Source of the DNA: JAKAGZ01 sp035266865
Lineage (GTDB): Bacteria; Bacteroidota; Ignavibacteria; Ignavibacteriales; Ignavibacteriaceae
DNA: 64,000 bases
NCBI GenBank assembly: GCA_035266865.1
Contig: DATFMR010000028.1
Location: forward strand, 31,713-95,712
Direction: 5' to 3'
This document shows positions 34,992-43,428 of this stretch, in pieces. Both the position numbers and the translations under genes were made by a program. Below the pieces are notes generated by a model. It was not told the DNA's origin. It was given only the letters and a program-made list of their open reading frames with translations, and ran no database searches. Position 1 is the first letter of the stretch, and every line of letters begins with the position of its first letter.

Positions 34992-35522
34992 TTATGAATT
35001 CGGATTTTTAAGTTTCCAGGTATAAATACCATCTTTTTCAAAAGCCTTTTCAAATCCAATATTACTCAACAGCTTTTGAGATGGAATTAAATTTACAGGT
35101 GTTTGCGCTTTGATAATTTTAACTTTCGGATGCATAAAAGCGTACCTGATAAATTCTTCCATAACTTCCGGCATATATCCTTTCTTTTGATATCCCGGTT
35201 TTAGCGCATACCCTATTTCAACTTCACCATTCTCGTCCGGCAGCCCATTAAACCCGCAGGTACCTATAATTTTTTTTTCTTCCTTCAAAATAATCTGCCA
35301 CATTGTGAACCAGGTATAATTGAAAGGATTACTCTCAATCCGTTTAATAACAATATCAAAGACTTCTCCAATTTCCTTTTCCATGACTTCATCATATTTC
35401 TCAGTATAGCTTTCGTTCAGAAAAAGCTGGCTTTCAAGCTCAGATGGATCGTCTCTCAATAGTTTCATCTGCTCTATATTTAAAGGCAGAATTTTTAATC
35501 TTTCAGTATGTAATTCAAACAT
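34992..35522 (-). CDS. GNAT N-acetyltransferase, RimJ/RimL type
   Basis: Acetyl-CoA-dependent N-acetyltransferase of 176 residues. It begins FELHTERLKILPLNIEQ, the standard opening of the RimJ/RimL/SpeG branch, and carries motif A as VEIGYALKPGYQKKGYMPEVM with the CoA-binding Q/R-x-x-G-x-G/A pattern in a slightly altered form (GYQKKGYM). The later KAQTPVNLIPSQKLLSNIGFEK segment is the usual asparagine/serine-leucine motif B. The acceptor could be a ribosomal protein N-terminus or a small amine; it cannot be told. It is upstream of dgt on the same strand and divergent from recG. Confidence 0.8.
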   Translation of the reverse strand: MFELHTERLKILPLNIEQMKLLRDDPSELESQLFLNESYTEKYDEVMEKEIGEVFDIVIKRIESNPFNYTWFTMWQIILKEEKKIIGTCGFNGLPDENGEVEIGYALKPGYQKKGYMPEVMEEFIRYAFMHPKVKIIKAQTPVNLIPSQKLLSNIGFEKAFEKDGIYTWKLKNPNS

Positions 35523-35583
35523 TTCAATTTTCGTCTTTATTTATCAGTTAATTTAATAAAGAAAAGTGAAAATTCTTAGCTTA

Positions 35584-35614
35584 TTGTAATTGCTTCCTTC
35601 TTGGTGTATTTTTC
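35584..35614 (+). promoter_or_regulatory. Candidate promoter abutting the recG start
   Basis: TTG (35584-35586) is followed after 20 bases by TATTTTTC (35607-35614), one base short of TAnnTTTG. Transcription would begin about 35620, at or next to the ATG at 35621, and no Shine-Dalgarno site precedes that ATG, so a leaderless transcript is possible. Weak evidence. Confidence 0.35.
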
Positions 35615-35620
35615 ACTTTA

Positions 35621-37831
35621 ATGAAAAAGGAAAATGAAAAAATACTCAGCCAGTCCGTTCAATTTATCAAATCCGTTGGACCAAAGCGTGCAGAATCTTT
35701 CAAAAGGATAGGGATAAACACAATCCGCGATATTCTCTTTTATTTCCCTTCCCGCCATCTTGACAGAACCACCACACTCACCGCAGCAAAAGCTTACGGT
35801 TACGTTATGAATGGCTACGACGGTGAAATTACGATTATTGCAAAAGTTGAAGATGTTGAAAAAAGAAGATTTGGAAAGCGTGAAATTCTAAAAGTTCAAT
35901 TTAGGGATGAATCCGGTTTCTTTGAATCTGTCTGGTTCCAGGGAGTAAAATATTTTTCCAGTGTATTCCACGAAGGAGAAATATTTGCAGTTTCAGGGAA
36001 ACCTTCAAAATCAAAATATGGAAATCTCCAGTTTACGCACCCTGACTTTGATAGAATTACCGAAGATGAATCTAAAAACTTTTTGAACACCGGGAAAATC
36101 ATTCCCTTCTACAGAATTCCAAAGGAACTCAGGAATAAAAACATTGGGGATTTCAGCCTGAGAAGAATAATTAACAACGCAGTTGAAAATTATGCTGAAT
36201 ATCTCGATGAAACTTTGCCCGGTGAGATTATTAAAGAACATGAACTCATCCCGATTGTAGATTCGGTAAAAAATTTTCACTACCCCGAAAGCAAAGAAAA
36301 ACTGGATGAGGCAAGAAACCGTTTTAAATTTGAAGAAATATTCTACCTTGAACTTCTGGTTGCCCTGAGGAAATACAATTACAAAACAAAATTAAGTGGT
36401 GCATCTCTTGAGATAAAAACGAATCTTGTGCCTGACTTTTTAAAAACGCTTCCTTTCGAACTAACCAAAGCTCAATTAAAAGTACTGGGTGAAATAAAAA
36501 AAGACATGCTTTCAACTTCACCGATGAATAGGCTGCTGCAGGGAGACGTTGGATCAGGAAAAACAATTGTTGCTTTAATCGCTATGCTTATTGCAATCGA
36601 CAACGGTTACCAGGCAGTTCTGATGGCACCGACCGAAATACTTGCCGACCAGCACGCTAAAAACATTTCTGGGATGATGAAGAAACTTTCAGAAATTCAT
36701 AAAAGAAAAGAGATAAAGGTCAGTCTTCTTCTCGGTGGACAAAGAAACACAGTAAAACAAAAGAAATTACAAAATGAAGAATTGAAAGAATCGGATATAA
36801 TTATTGGAACTCACGCATTATTTGAAGAAGGTGTGAATTTTAGAAAGATAGGTCTTGCTATCGTTGATGAGCAGCACAGATTCGGAGTAGCACAAAGAGC
36901 AAAGCTTCAAACAAAAGGAAAAGTACCAGATGTCCTGGTTATGAGTGCAACTCCTATTCCCCGAACATTATCGATGACAATTTACGCCGATCTTGATTTA
37001 TCTATTATAGATGAAATGCCAAAAAACCGTAAGCCTGTTAAAACTCTCCTCAGGGGAGAAAAGAAACTTCCTGCTATATATAAGTATATTTCAGATAAAA
37101 CCCGGGAAGGTTATCAATCTTTTATTGTTTACCCGCTTGTAGAAGATTCGGAAAAAATTGAGCTTAAGGCAGCAGAAACGTATTATAAAGACTTGAAAAA
37201 CACATATTTAAAGAATCTGCGCCTCGGGTTGATTCACGGCAGAATGTCCTGGAAAGAAAAAGAAGAGGTGATGTTCCTCTTTTTAGCCAAAAAGTACGAT
37301 GTTTTAATCAGCACAACTGTAATAGAAGTAGGAATTGACATCCCAGATGCAAATATTATTCTAATTAATGACGCACACAGGTTCGGACTTTCTCAGTTGC
37401 ACCAGCTCAGAGGCAGGGTTGGAAGAGGCAGCAAACAGGCATATTGCATTCTTGTTACAAAAGATGAATACGCAGAAGCAAATGAAAAGCTAAATTTCGA
37501 GATTGAATACCTTTCATCAGCCCAGATTGAAAAATATAAAGCCGCTTTACGTCTCCAGACGATGGTAAATAATACGGATGGTTTTAAAGTCGCTGAAGTT
37601 GATCTGAAACTCAGAGGACCCGGAGATATTTTCGGGACAAAACAAAGCGGCTTCCCAGATTTAAAGTTTATCGACATAATAAATGATTATCCTATAATAA
37701 ATTCTGCGAAAGCATCTGCATTCAATTTAATAAATGAAGATCCCCATCTTCAATCTGGAAAAAATAATTTGATCCGTGAGAATCTTTTAAAACATTATTC
37801 ACACAATCTTGAGTATGCAAAGATTGCCTGA
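35621..37831 (+). CDS. recG: ATP-dependent DNA helicase RecG
   Basis: Branch-migration helicase that reverses stalled forks and processes Holliday junctions. It has 736 residues, close to the usual 690-800. The N-terminal wedge domain (about 10-190, with the SVGPKRAESFKRIGI opening and an OB-type fold) precedes the helicase core: Walker A LLQGDVGSGKT near 306, VDEQHRFGVAQRAKL near 418, SATPIPRTLSMTIYADLD near 445, and the C-terminal motifs STTVIEVGIDIPDAN and QLRGRVGRGSKQAYC. The TRG-region GPGDIFGTKQSG follows. All motifs are intact. It is monocistronic. Confidence 0.96.
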   Translation: MKKENEKILSQSVQFIKSVGPKRAESFKRIGINTIRDILFYFPSRHLDRTTTLTAAKAYGYVMNGYDGEITIIAKVEDVEKRRFGKREILKVQFRDESGFFESVWFQGVKYFSSVFHEGEIFAVSGKPSKSKYGNLQFTHPDFDRITEDESKNFLNTGKIIPFYRIPKELRNKNIGDFSLRRIINNAVENYAEYLDETLPGEIIKEHELIPIVDSVKNFHYPESKEKLDEARNRFKFEEIFYLELLVALRKYNYKTKLSGASLEIKTNLVPDFLKTLPFELTKAQLKVLGEIKKDMLSTSPMNRLLQGDVGSGKTIVALIAMLIAIDNGYQAVLMAPTEILADQHAKNISGMMKKLSEIHKRKEIKVSLLLGGQRNTVKQKKLQNEELKESDIIIGTHALFEEGVNFRKIGLAIVDEQHRFGVAQRAKLQTKGKVPDVLVMSATPIPRTLSMTIYADLDLSIIDEMPKNRKPVKTLLRGEKKLPAIYKYISDKTREGYQSFIVYPLVEDSEKIELKAAETYYKDLKNTYLKNLRLGLIHGRMSWKEKEEVMFLFLAKKYDVLISTTVIEVGIDIPDANIILINDAHRFGLSQLHQLRGRVGRGSKQAYCILVTKDEYAEANEKLNFEIEYLSSAQIEKYKAALRLQTMVNNTDGFKVAEVDLKLRGPGDIFGTKQSGFPDLKFIDIINDYPIINSAKASAFNLINEDPHLQSGKNNLIRENLLKHYSHNLEYAKIA

Positions 37832-38035
37832 AAGAATTCTTTAAAACAAATTTAAAATTTTTCCAGTTGCATAGTGGGCCTACCTTAAAAAAAATTATTG
37901 ATTTCTATTTGTTAATTATTATTTTAGTTATAAATTTGTTCTTAAATTTCTGACGAGTTCATAATTATCATGAATTTATAAGGAAAAACTTTTAAAACTG
38001 TTTCAAATTTTTTTTTTGAATGTTAATTAAAATTG

Positions 38036-38065
38036 TTGACTTAAAGTTATTATTGTTTATATTTG
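38036..38065 (+). promoter_or_regulatory. Promoter of the ATP-grasp/GNAT/KamA cluster
   Basis: TTGACT (38036-38041) and TATATT (38058-38063) are 16 bases apart, and the second box reads TATATTTG, an exact TAnnTTTG with TTG 19 bases before it. Both sigma-70-like and Bacteroidota-type readings agree. The transcript would start near 38071, ten bases before AGGAG at 38081. This is the best promoter in the window. Confidence 0.65.
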
Positions 38066-38117
38066 TTAAAAAAAATATCAAGGAGAAATTATTTTATCTT
38101 CTCTCTTTAGTGATCGA

Positions 38118-39173
38118 TTGAAAGTTGCCCTAACCTTCAATGTGAAACCAGAAAGTGATACTTTCCTCCAAGAACTATCCCCTAATTCTAAAAACACTCA
38201 AGTTCAGCCGGAAAAAAGTGTCGACACGTATGCCGAATGGGATACATGGGAAACAATCAACTCGATTAAGAATGCATTAGAACTTTTTAACGATGTAAAT
38301 ATGGTTGAAGCAAACGAATTTGCATTCGAAAAATTAAGAGATACCAAGCCTGATATCGTTTTTAATTTTGCTGAGGGACTAAAAGGAATAAGTCGAGAAG
38401 CACAAATACCTGCAATGCTAGATATGCTCGGAATTCCGTACACCGGTTCAGATGCTTTAACACTTGCAACATGCCTTGATAAGGCGAGAACTAAAGAGAT
38501 ATTGACTTACCATGGAATTCCTAACGCCAAATTTTTTCTTGCTGATACAGTTGGTAGGACAGGTAGTCATAATTTAAGTTTTCCATTAATTGTAAAACCA
38601 TATTCTGAAGGATCCGGTAAAGGGATATTTTCTTCTTCCTATGTAAAAGACCAACTTGAGTTGGAAAAAGAAGTTAAAAGAGTCTTAAATGAATATGACC
38701 AGCCGGCGCTGGTAGAGGAATTTTTACCTGGAAGAGAGTTTACGGTCGCAGTGCTCGGCAACGATGATGAAGCAGAAGCACTTCCGGTGGTAGAAATAAA
38801 TTATACTGATTTTCCTGAAAATTTTATCCCGATTTATTCATTTGAAGCAAAATGGATTCTGGATACAAAAGAAAATCCTTTGGATGTATTCACCTGTCCG
38901 GCAGACATTAGCCCCGAACTGGATAAACAAATAAAAGATACAGTTCTCAGAGCTTACAAAACTTTGAGATGCAAAGATTGGAGCAGAATTGATGTTCGGC
39001 TCGACGCGGATAATATTCCTAATATAATAGAGATTAATCCAATTCCTGGAATTTTACCAAAACCGGAGGATAATTCCTGCTTCCCTAAGGCGGCAAGAAC
39101 AAAAGGACTTAGTTACGATGAACTGGTTAACCAGGTTTTATATATGGCCGCCAAAAGGCATAATTTAGTATGA
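38118..39173 (+). CDS. ATP-grasp ligase related to D-alanine--D-alanine ligase (first of pair)
   Basis: About 351 residues, C-terminal two thirds clearly ATP-grasp: NFAEGLKG, the cap with DMLGIPYTGSDALTLATCLDK, the ATP-lysine region PLIVKPYSEGSGKG, EEFLPGREFTVAVLG, and Mg ligands in RIDVRLD and IIEINPIPGI. In Ddl enzymes the end reads NTxPGMT and binds the substrate carboxylate; here it is NPIPGILPKPED, and the N-terminal D-Ala-binding loop is absent, so cell-wall Ddl activity is unlikely. It probably joins an amino acid to another carboxylate or peptide. The start is unsettled: the TTG at 38118 gives the expected MKVALTFN opening but has no ribosome site, while AGGAG at 38081-38085 suits an ATT at 38091. 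It is the first gene of a four-gene cluster and overlaps the next by 4 bases. Confidence 0.83.
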   Translation: MKVALTFNVKPESDTFLQELSPNSKNTQVQPEKSVDTYAEWDTWETINSIKNALELFNDVNMVEANEFAFEKLRDTKPDIVFNFAEGLKGISREAQIPAMLDMLGIPYTGSDALTLATCLDKARTKEILTYHGIPNAKFFLADTVGRTGSHNLSFPLIVKPYSEGSGKGIFSSSYVKDQLELEKEVKRVLNEYDQPALVEEFLPGREFTVAVLGNDDEAEALPVVEINYTDFPENFIPIYSFEAKWILDTKENPLDVFTCPADISPELDKQIKDTVLRAYKTLRCKDWSRIDVRLDADNIPNIIEINPIPGILPKPEDNSCFPKAARTKGLSYDELVNQVLYMAAKRHNLV

Positions 39174-40231
39174 AGACCAACGCCAAAATATTGATCTGCT
39201 ATAATTCGCCCGTTAGCATTTTTACCATCTACAATGGGAAACCTTTTGAAGAAAGCAGCCAGAAAAATGATCTATCTGAAAGCGCATTTGAAAGAGATCT
39301 TGAAAGAATTGTAAATAGTTTGAAAGATCATTTTACAGATGTAGATATTTTTGCTGCAAATGGAAATATTGAAAGGACTATTTCTGAAATAAATAAACAA
39401 TTCCCGGATGTAATATTCAATTTTGTTGAAACCATTGAGGGTGTAGCGTCTTACGAATATTGTTTTGCCGGGGTTTATGAATTACTTGGAATTAATTACA
39501 CAGGCAACACTCCGATCACACTCGGAAATTGTTTGAATAAAGAGAGAACTAAGAATATCCTGCGTTCTTTTAATATTCCCACCCCTAATTCTAAAATAAT
39601 TAGGCTAAACGACAAAGTTTCAAATAAGAACTTTAACCTAAAGTTCCCTGTAATTCTGAAATTATTAACTGAAGATGCCAGCATTGGCATTTCTGAGTTG
39701 TCAGTTGTAAATGATTTAGCCGGATTAAGGAAACAATTAAAATTTTTATTTGAGACTTACAACCAGGATGTAATTGCTGAAGAATACATCAATGGTCGTG
39801 AATTAAATGTTGCTATTCTTGGAGATAGAATTCTTCCTATTTCGGAAATTCTATTCAAAGGTCTTCCGAAAGGATTGCCGAAAATTATTACGTACGATAG
39901 TAAATGGATGGAAGACAGTGTTTACTATCAAAATACAATACCAAGCTGTCCGGCTAAACTGAACAAAAAAATTCAAAAAAATATTGAAGCTGTTGCGCTC
40001 TCAGCTTACCAGGCTATTAATTGCAGAGATTATGCAAGGGTAGATATTCGCCTCGATAAAAAAGGAAGCCCTTACGTTATCGAGGTAAATCCAAATCCCG
40101 ATATATCTACTGATTCCGGTTTTGCAAGAGCATCAGCAGCAGCAGGATTAACTTATTCTGAACTATTAAAATCAATTGCAAATTTTGCTTTATCAAGAAA
40201 GAGAAATGATACGAAAAATAAAGCAAGCTGA
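39170..40231 (+). CDS. ATP-grasp ligase related to D-alanine--D-alanine ligase (second of pair)
   Basis: A 353-residue paralogue of the preceding protein. Shared landmarks are VIFNFVETIEGVASYE, the LLGINYTGNTPITLGNCLNKERTK cap segment, PVILKLLTEDASIGIS in place of the first protein's ATP-lysine loop, EEYINGRELNVAILG, and the metal ligands in RVDIRLD and VIEVNPNPDI. Its loop before the active site reads TYDSKWMEDS where its partner has SFEAKW. The two proteins differ most at these substrate-facing loops, so they likely act on different acceptors or in sequence. ATGA overlap with the upstream gene and a 26-base overlap with the next show tight coupling. Databases would name it D-alanine--D-alanine ligase; I doubt that function. 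Confidence 0.83.
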   Translation: MKTNAKILICYNSPVSIFTIYNGKPFEESSQKNDLSESAFERDLERIVNSLKDHFTDVDIFAANGNIERTISEINKQFPDVIFNFVETIEGVASYEYCFAGVYELLGINYTGNTPITLGNCLNKERTKNILRSFNIPTPNSKIIRLNDKVSNKNFNLKFPVILKLLTEDASIGISELSVVNDLAGLRKQLKFLFETYNQDVIAEEYINGRELNVAILGDRILPISEILFKGLPKGLPKIITYDSKWMEDSVYYQNTIPSCPAKLNKKIQKNIEAVALSAYQAINCRDYARVDIRLDKKGSPYVIEVNPNPDISTDSGFARASAAAGLTYSELLKSIANFALSRKRNDTKNKAS

Positions 40232-40679
40232 TGTTGAAAATATTGAAAATATATTAAAAATTATTCCAAATTTTACACAGGAAGAAATTGATGTTGCAAT
40301 GGAACTTATAAATATAGCAACAACAGTTGGGTCACAGAGCGATTATAATATATTTGTTTATGATTCAGACGGAAAGATTTTGGGATATCATTGTACAGGC
40401 AGACGGCCTTTGACTGATGGTGTTTTCGATTTGTACTGGATAGTTGTTGATCCTGATTCAAAAGAAAAAGGTGTTGGAAGAAGTCTGCTGGAACATGCTG
40501 AAGAATTTGTTAAAGACAATAATGGAAGATGGTTATTAGCTGAAACTTCTTCCAGAGATAATTATTCTAAAACTAGGAATTTTTACCTGAGGAATAATTA
40601 TACAATCGTTGCACAAATAAATGATTTTTATAAAGTTAACGATAGTTTGATGGTTTTTGGTAAATACTTTTGTAATTAA
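40206..40679 (+). CDS. GNAT N-acetyltransferase in the ATP-grasp/KamA cluster
   Basis: A 157-residue acetyltransferase. The ATG at 40206 has AAAGAG just before it and lies inside the end of the second ATP-grasp gene. Acetyl-CoA binding is marked by LYWIVVDPDSKEKGVGRSLLEHAEEF with the Q/K-x-x-G-V-G pattern near 90-105, followed by WLLAETSSRDNYSKTRNFYLRNNY, the standard motif B with its tyrosine. It is shorter than AblB, the beta-lysine N6-acetyltransferase (about 270-300 residues), and does not obviously match it. Its place between two amino acid ligases and a lysine 2,3-aminomutase still makes an amino group of (beta-)lysine or of the ligated product the most likely acceptor. That is inference. 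Confidence 0.82.
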   Translation: MIRKIKQADVENIENILKIIPNFTQEEIDVAMELINIATTVGSQSDYNIFVYDSDGKILGYHCTGRRPLTDGVFDLYWIVVDPDSKEKGVGRSLLEHAEEFVKDNNGRWLLAETSSRDNYSKTRNFYLRNNYTIVAQINDFYKVNDSLMVFGKYFCN

Positions 40680-40702
40680 GAATAACAATCAGAGGGTCGG
40701 TC

Positions 40703-41875
40703 ATGGAACTATGGCAACAAATGATACGTGACAGTATTCATACTGTAGATCAGCTTGTTGAAAAATTTAATATAAACCGTAAAGTTGCGGAAGATCTGGA
40801 TGAATTTTTTCAAGCGAGAATTAATCCTTATTATTTCAGTTTGATCAGATATCCAGGGGACCCTATCTGGCTTCAATGTGTACCAGATAAAGCAGAGCTT
40901 GAGGATTTCGATTCAGAGGAAGATCCCTTAATGGAAGATTCAATGAGCCCTGTTCCAAATATTACGCATAGATATCCAGATCGCGCATTATTCCTTGTTA
41001 CAAGTCAGTGCGGATTATACTGCCGTTTTTGTACAAGGAAAAGAAAGGTCGGCGATTACGAAAAGATTTCTATGAAAGGACTTGAAAGTGCTTTCAAATA
41101 TCTCGAGGAACATACCGAGATCAGGGACGTTATTTTGTCGGGCGGTGATCCTTTAATGTTAACGGACACTATGCTTGAAAAAATATTGCAGCGTTTAAGA
41201 ACAATCCCGCATATAGAGATAATAAGGCTCGGCAGCAAAATGCCATGTGTTCTTCCCCAAAGAATAACACCGCAACTTTGCGATATGTTAAAAAAATATC
41301 ATCCTATTTATTTAAATACGCACTTTAATCATCCATGGGAAATAACTCCTGAGAGTTCTAAAGCCTGCGAAATGCTTGCTAATTCAGGTGTTCCTGTTGG
41401 AAACCAGATGGTTTTAATGAAGGGTGTAAATGATGATCCTGCAACAGTTAAAGAATTGATGCAGAAATTGCTCAAAATAAGAGTCAGACCTTACTATATG
41501 TATATGGCTGATGAAACCAAAGGTGCAAATCATTTCAGAACTTCAATTGAAACCGGTTTGAACATTGTTGAGAATTTAAGAGGTCATACGAGCGGACTTG
41601 CAATTCCTCATTTCGTAATTGATGCACCGGGTGGTGGAGGTAAAATACCAATACTGCCTGAATATGTTCTGCACCAGGATGAGGATAAGATTATTCTGCG
41701 TAATTATAAGAACAAAGTTTATGTTTATCAAAATTATAAAGACAAGAATAATCCGGAAAAAAAGAAAGCCGGCACAAACGGAAAATCTGCTTCGGGTAAA
41801 AATGGTAAATCAAAATCTAAAGAGATTGATGTCTCTAAAATTGAAATACCAATTCTCGAAGAAGTAGAGAATTAA
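40703..41875 (+). CDS. kamA: Lysine 2,3-aminomutase
   Basis: Radical SAM, PLP-dependent enzyme converting L-lysine to L-beta-lysine. It has 390 residues. The cluster cysteines are C103, C107 and C110 in CGLYCRFCTRKRK; VILSGGDPLML and THFNHPWEIT follow. The PLP lysine K314 lies in DAPGGGGK, and D307 in the same motif with D270 in MADETKG correspond to the two aspartates that bind the lysine side chain in clostridial KamA, so lysine is the expected substrate. It is longer than EpmB and lacks EpmA nearby, which argues against an EF-P modification role. The last 50 residues are a Lys/Gly/Ser/Asn-rich tail. It is the last gene of the cluster, 23 bases after the GNAT gene, with GAGGG upstream. Confidence 0.92.
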   Translation: MELWQQMIRDSIHTVDQLVEKFNINRKVAEDLDEFFQARINPYYFSLIRYPGDPIWLQCVPDKAELEDFDSEEDPLMEDSMSPVPNITHRYPDRALFLVTSQCGLYCRFCTRKRKVGDYEKISMKGLESAFKYLEEHTEIRDVILSGGDPLMLTDTMLEKILQRLRTIPHIEIIRLGSKMPCVLPQRITPQLCDMLKKYHPIYLNTHFNHPWEITPESSKACEMLANSGVPVGNQMVLMKGVNDDPATVKELMQKLLKIRVRPYYMYMADETKGANHFRTSIETGLNIVENLRGHTSGLAIPHFVIDAPGGGGKIPILPEYVLHQDEDKIILRNYKNKVYVYQNYKDKNNPEKKKAGTNGKSASGKNGKSKSKEIDVSKIEIPILEEVEN

Positions 41876-41900
41876 CCTGATTACCGGTAGGAAAATCGAA

Positions 41901-41929
41901 AAAAAGGCGTCCTGATTGGACGCCTTTTT
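41901..41929. terminator. Bidirectional terminator after kamA
   Basis: Perfect 12-bp stem AAAAAGGCGTCC / GGACGCCTTTTT with a 5-base loop and T tracts on both strands, between kamA and the convergent thioredoxin-like gene. Confidence 0.92.
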
Positions 41930-41951
41930 AAATTTAGATAAATCTGTCCAT

Positions 41952-42464
41952 TCACTTGTTACCTAATATTTTCATCATATCTCTATCAAGGCTTTCTTCC
42001 GGATATTCAATTATTCTGCCTATCTCTTTATTATGATCATAAAATATAAATGTAGGGACTCTCTGTATATCAAGATCTTTCACTTCACCGTTTTTACCTT
42101 TTTTATTCCTGCCCACCATTATCAATTTTACGGAATCTGTAGGATAATTTAAATAATCCAGTATCTTATAAAATTTTGGAACTTCACTTCTACTATCGCT
42201 ACACCAGGTTCCCATTACAATAGTAATTATTTTATCATTTAATTCTTCAGCAGCATTTTGTAAAGCCGTTGAATCGACTTCGTACATATTATATTCAGAA
42301 TTATACCACCAGGAAAATGATGAATCATTAAAAGCATCCCTGGTACAATAACCGAGAAGCATTGGTTTCCCGGTTGAACTGTCCTTAGTTAGATAATTAA
42401 CTTCCTGCTGAGCAAGTAAATTTATGCTAATTAAGCAAAATAATACGATAAATAATTTCTTCAT
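41952..42464 (-). CDS. Exported thioredoxin-like protein with a CxxS-type site
   Basis: Predicted periplasmic protein of about 170 residues. The ATG at 42464 is preceded by GGAG with 6 bases of spacing and gives the signal sequence MKKLFIVLFCLISINLLAQQ. The mature part has a thioredoxin fold with IVMGTWCSDSRSEVPKFYKIL in the active-site position; the motif is C-S-D-S, with serine instead of the second cysteine, so it may not act as a normal dithiol oxidoreductase. The cis-proline segment RVPTFIFYD follows as expected. It begins 2 bases after the stop of the NAD kinase gene. Similar proteins are common in Bacteroidota; the substrate is unknown. Confidence 0.8.
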   Translation of the reverse strand: MKKLFIVLFCLISINLLAQQEVNYLTKDSSTGKPMLLGYCTRDAFNDSSFSWWYNSEYNMYEVDSTALQNAAEELNDKIITIVMGTWCSDSRSEVPKFYKILDYLNYPTDSVKLIMVGRNKKGKNGEVKDLDIQRVPTFIFYDHNKEIGRIIEYPEESLDRDMMKILGNK

Positions 42465-42465
42465 T

Positions 42466-43401
42466 TTAGTCTCCGTCATTAACAGGATTACTTCTCAAAT
42501 CAATACCCCACAATAATTTATTTCTTAAAGTTTCAAAATAATTAGAATATGAGGTATGAATTAATTTTACCGATCTTTTACATTTAGAAATTTTTATTTC
42601 CAGGGGAGGTGCAAATGAAAAGACTCTCTGTCCGTCGCAATTTACATTAATCTTTCTGTGCATTGAGCTGGTCTTAATGGTGATTTCCTGGTAGCTTGGC
42701 AACACAAGCGGTCTCATAGTCAGGCTGTGTGGAGAAATAGGACAAAGAGTTATTACATCGGCTTCAGGACTTACAATTGGACCGCCGGTTGAAAGCGAAT
42801 ACCCCGTTGACCCGGTTGGTGTTGCTATAATTACTCCATCAGCCGAGAATGTTGTAACATATTTACTATCTGCCCAGATTTGCATTTCTATCATTTTAGG
42901 CCAGCCGCCCTTATCAATCACTACATCATTTATTGCATGAAAATCGGGCAGATCATGTCCGACAAACTTTCCCGAAATTATCATTCTCTCGTCAATTTTA
43001 TAATTACCGGATCTAATTTCCTTAATTAATTGATCAAGCTGGTCGATGTTTGTATCAACCAAAAAACCGAGTTTACCAATATTTACACCCAGCACAGGCT
43101 TATCATAAAACTGGGCGTGATAGCTCGTAGACAACATAGTTCCGTCACCGCCTACAGAAATAATCAGATCACTTTTTTTGAATACATTTTTTTCAGAAAT
43201 AAATTCTGTTTTCTTAATTTTTTCCTTAATCAATTTCTGATAATTTGAAACTTCACTGCTAATGTAAAATTTAAGGTCGTTTTCTCTCAATTTACCAACA
43301 AAATTGGAAATTACTGAAAAAACTTTATCCTTGGTTGTATTGGCAACAATTCCAATTGTAATTTCATCTTTCTTAGGATGTACTTTTTTCTTAACCGGCA
43401 T
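42466..43401 (-). CDS. nadK: NAD kinase
   Basis: Phosphorylates NAD to NADP. It has 311 residues, typical of the bacterial enzyme plus a short basic N-terminus. The nucleotide-binding GGDGTML motif is near residue 90, GVNIGKLGFL follows, and SADGVIIATPTGSTGYSLSTGGPIVSP is the second, glycine-rich motif. The asparagine motif reads AINDVVI where many homologues have NE; the ND form is found in related bacteria. GGAAGTG lies 6-8 bases before the ATG. It is followed immediately by the thioredoxin-like gene on the same strand, and preceded by a glycosyltransferase gene after 27 bases. Confidence 0.94.
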   Translation of the reverse strand: MPVKKKVHPKKDEITIGIVANTTKDKVFSVISNFVGKLRENDLKFYISSEVSNYQKLIKEKIKKTEFISEKNVFKKSDLIISVGGDGTMLSTSYHAQFYDKPVLGVNIGKLGFLVDTNIDQLDQLIKEIRSGNYKIDERMIISGKFVGHDLPDFHAINDVVIDKGGWPKMIEMQIWADSKYVTTFSADGVIIATPTGSTGYSLSTGGPIVSPEADVITLCPISPHSLTMRPLVLPSYQEITIKTSSMHRKINVNCDGQRVFSFAPPLEIKISKCKRSVKLIHTSYSNYFETLRNKLLWGIDLRSNPVNDGD

Positions 43402-43428
43402 TATTCACTTCCTTTATAGATTCCCCTG

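Noticed and set aside
38118..40231. Calling the two ATP-grasp proteins cell-wall D-alanine--D-alanine ligases
   Set aside because: The NTxPGMT end motif and the N-terminal D-Ala-binding loop are missing, and there are no mur or fts genes nearby.
40703..41875. EpmB-like role in EF-P beta-lysylation for the second KamA
   Set aside because: The protein is longer than EpmB, keeps the free-lysine-binding aspartates and has no EpmA or efp gene nearby.
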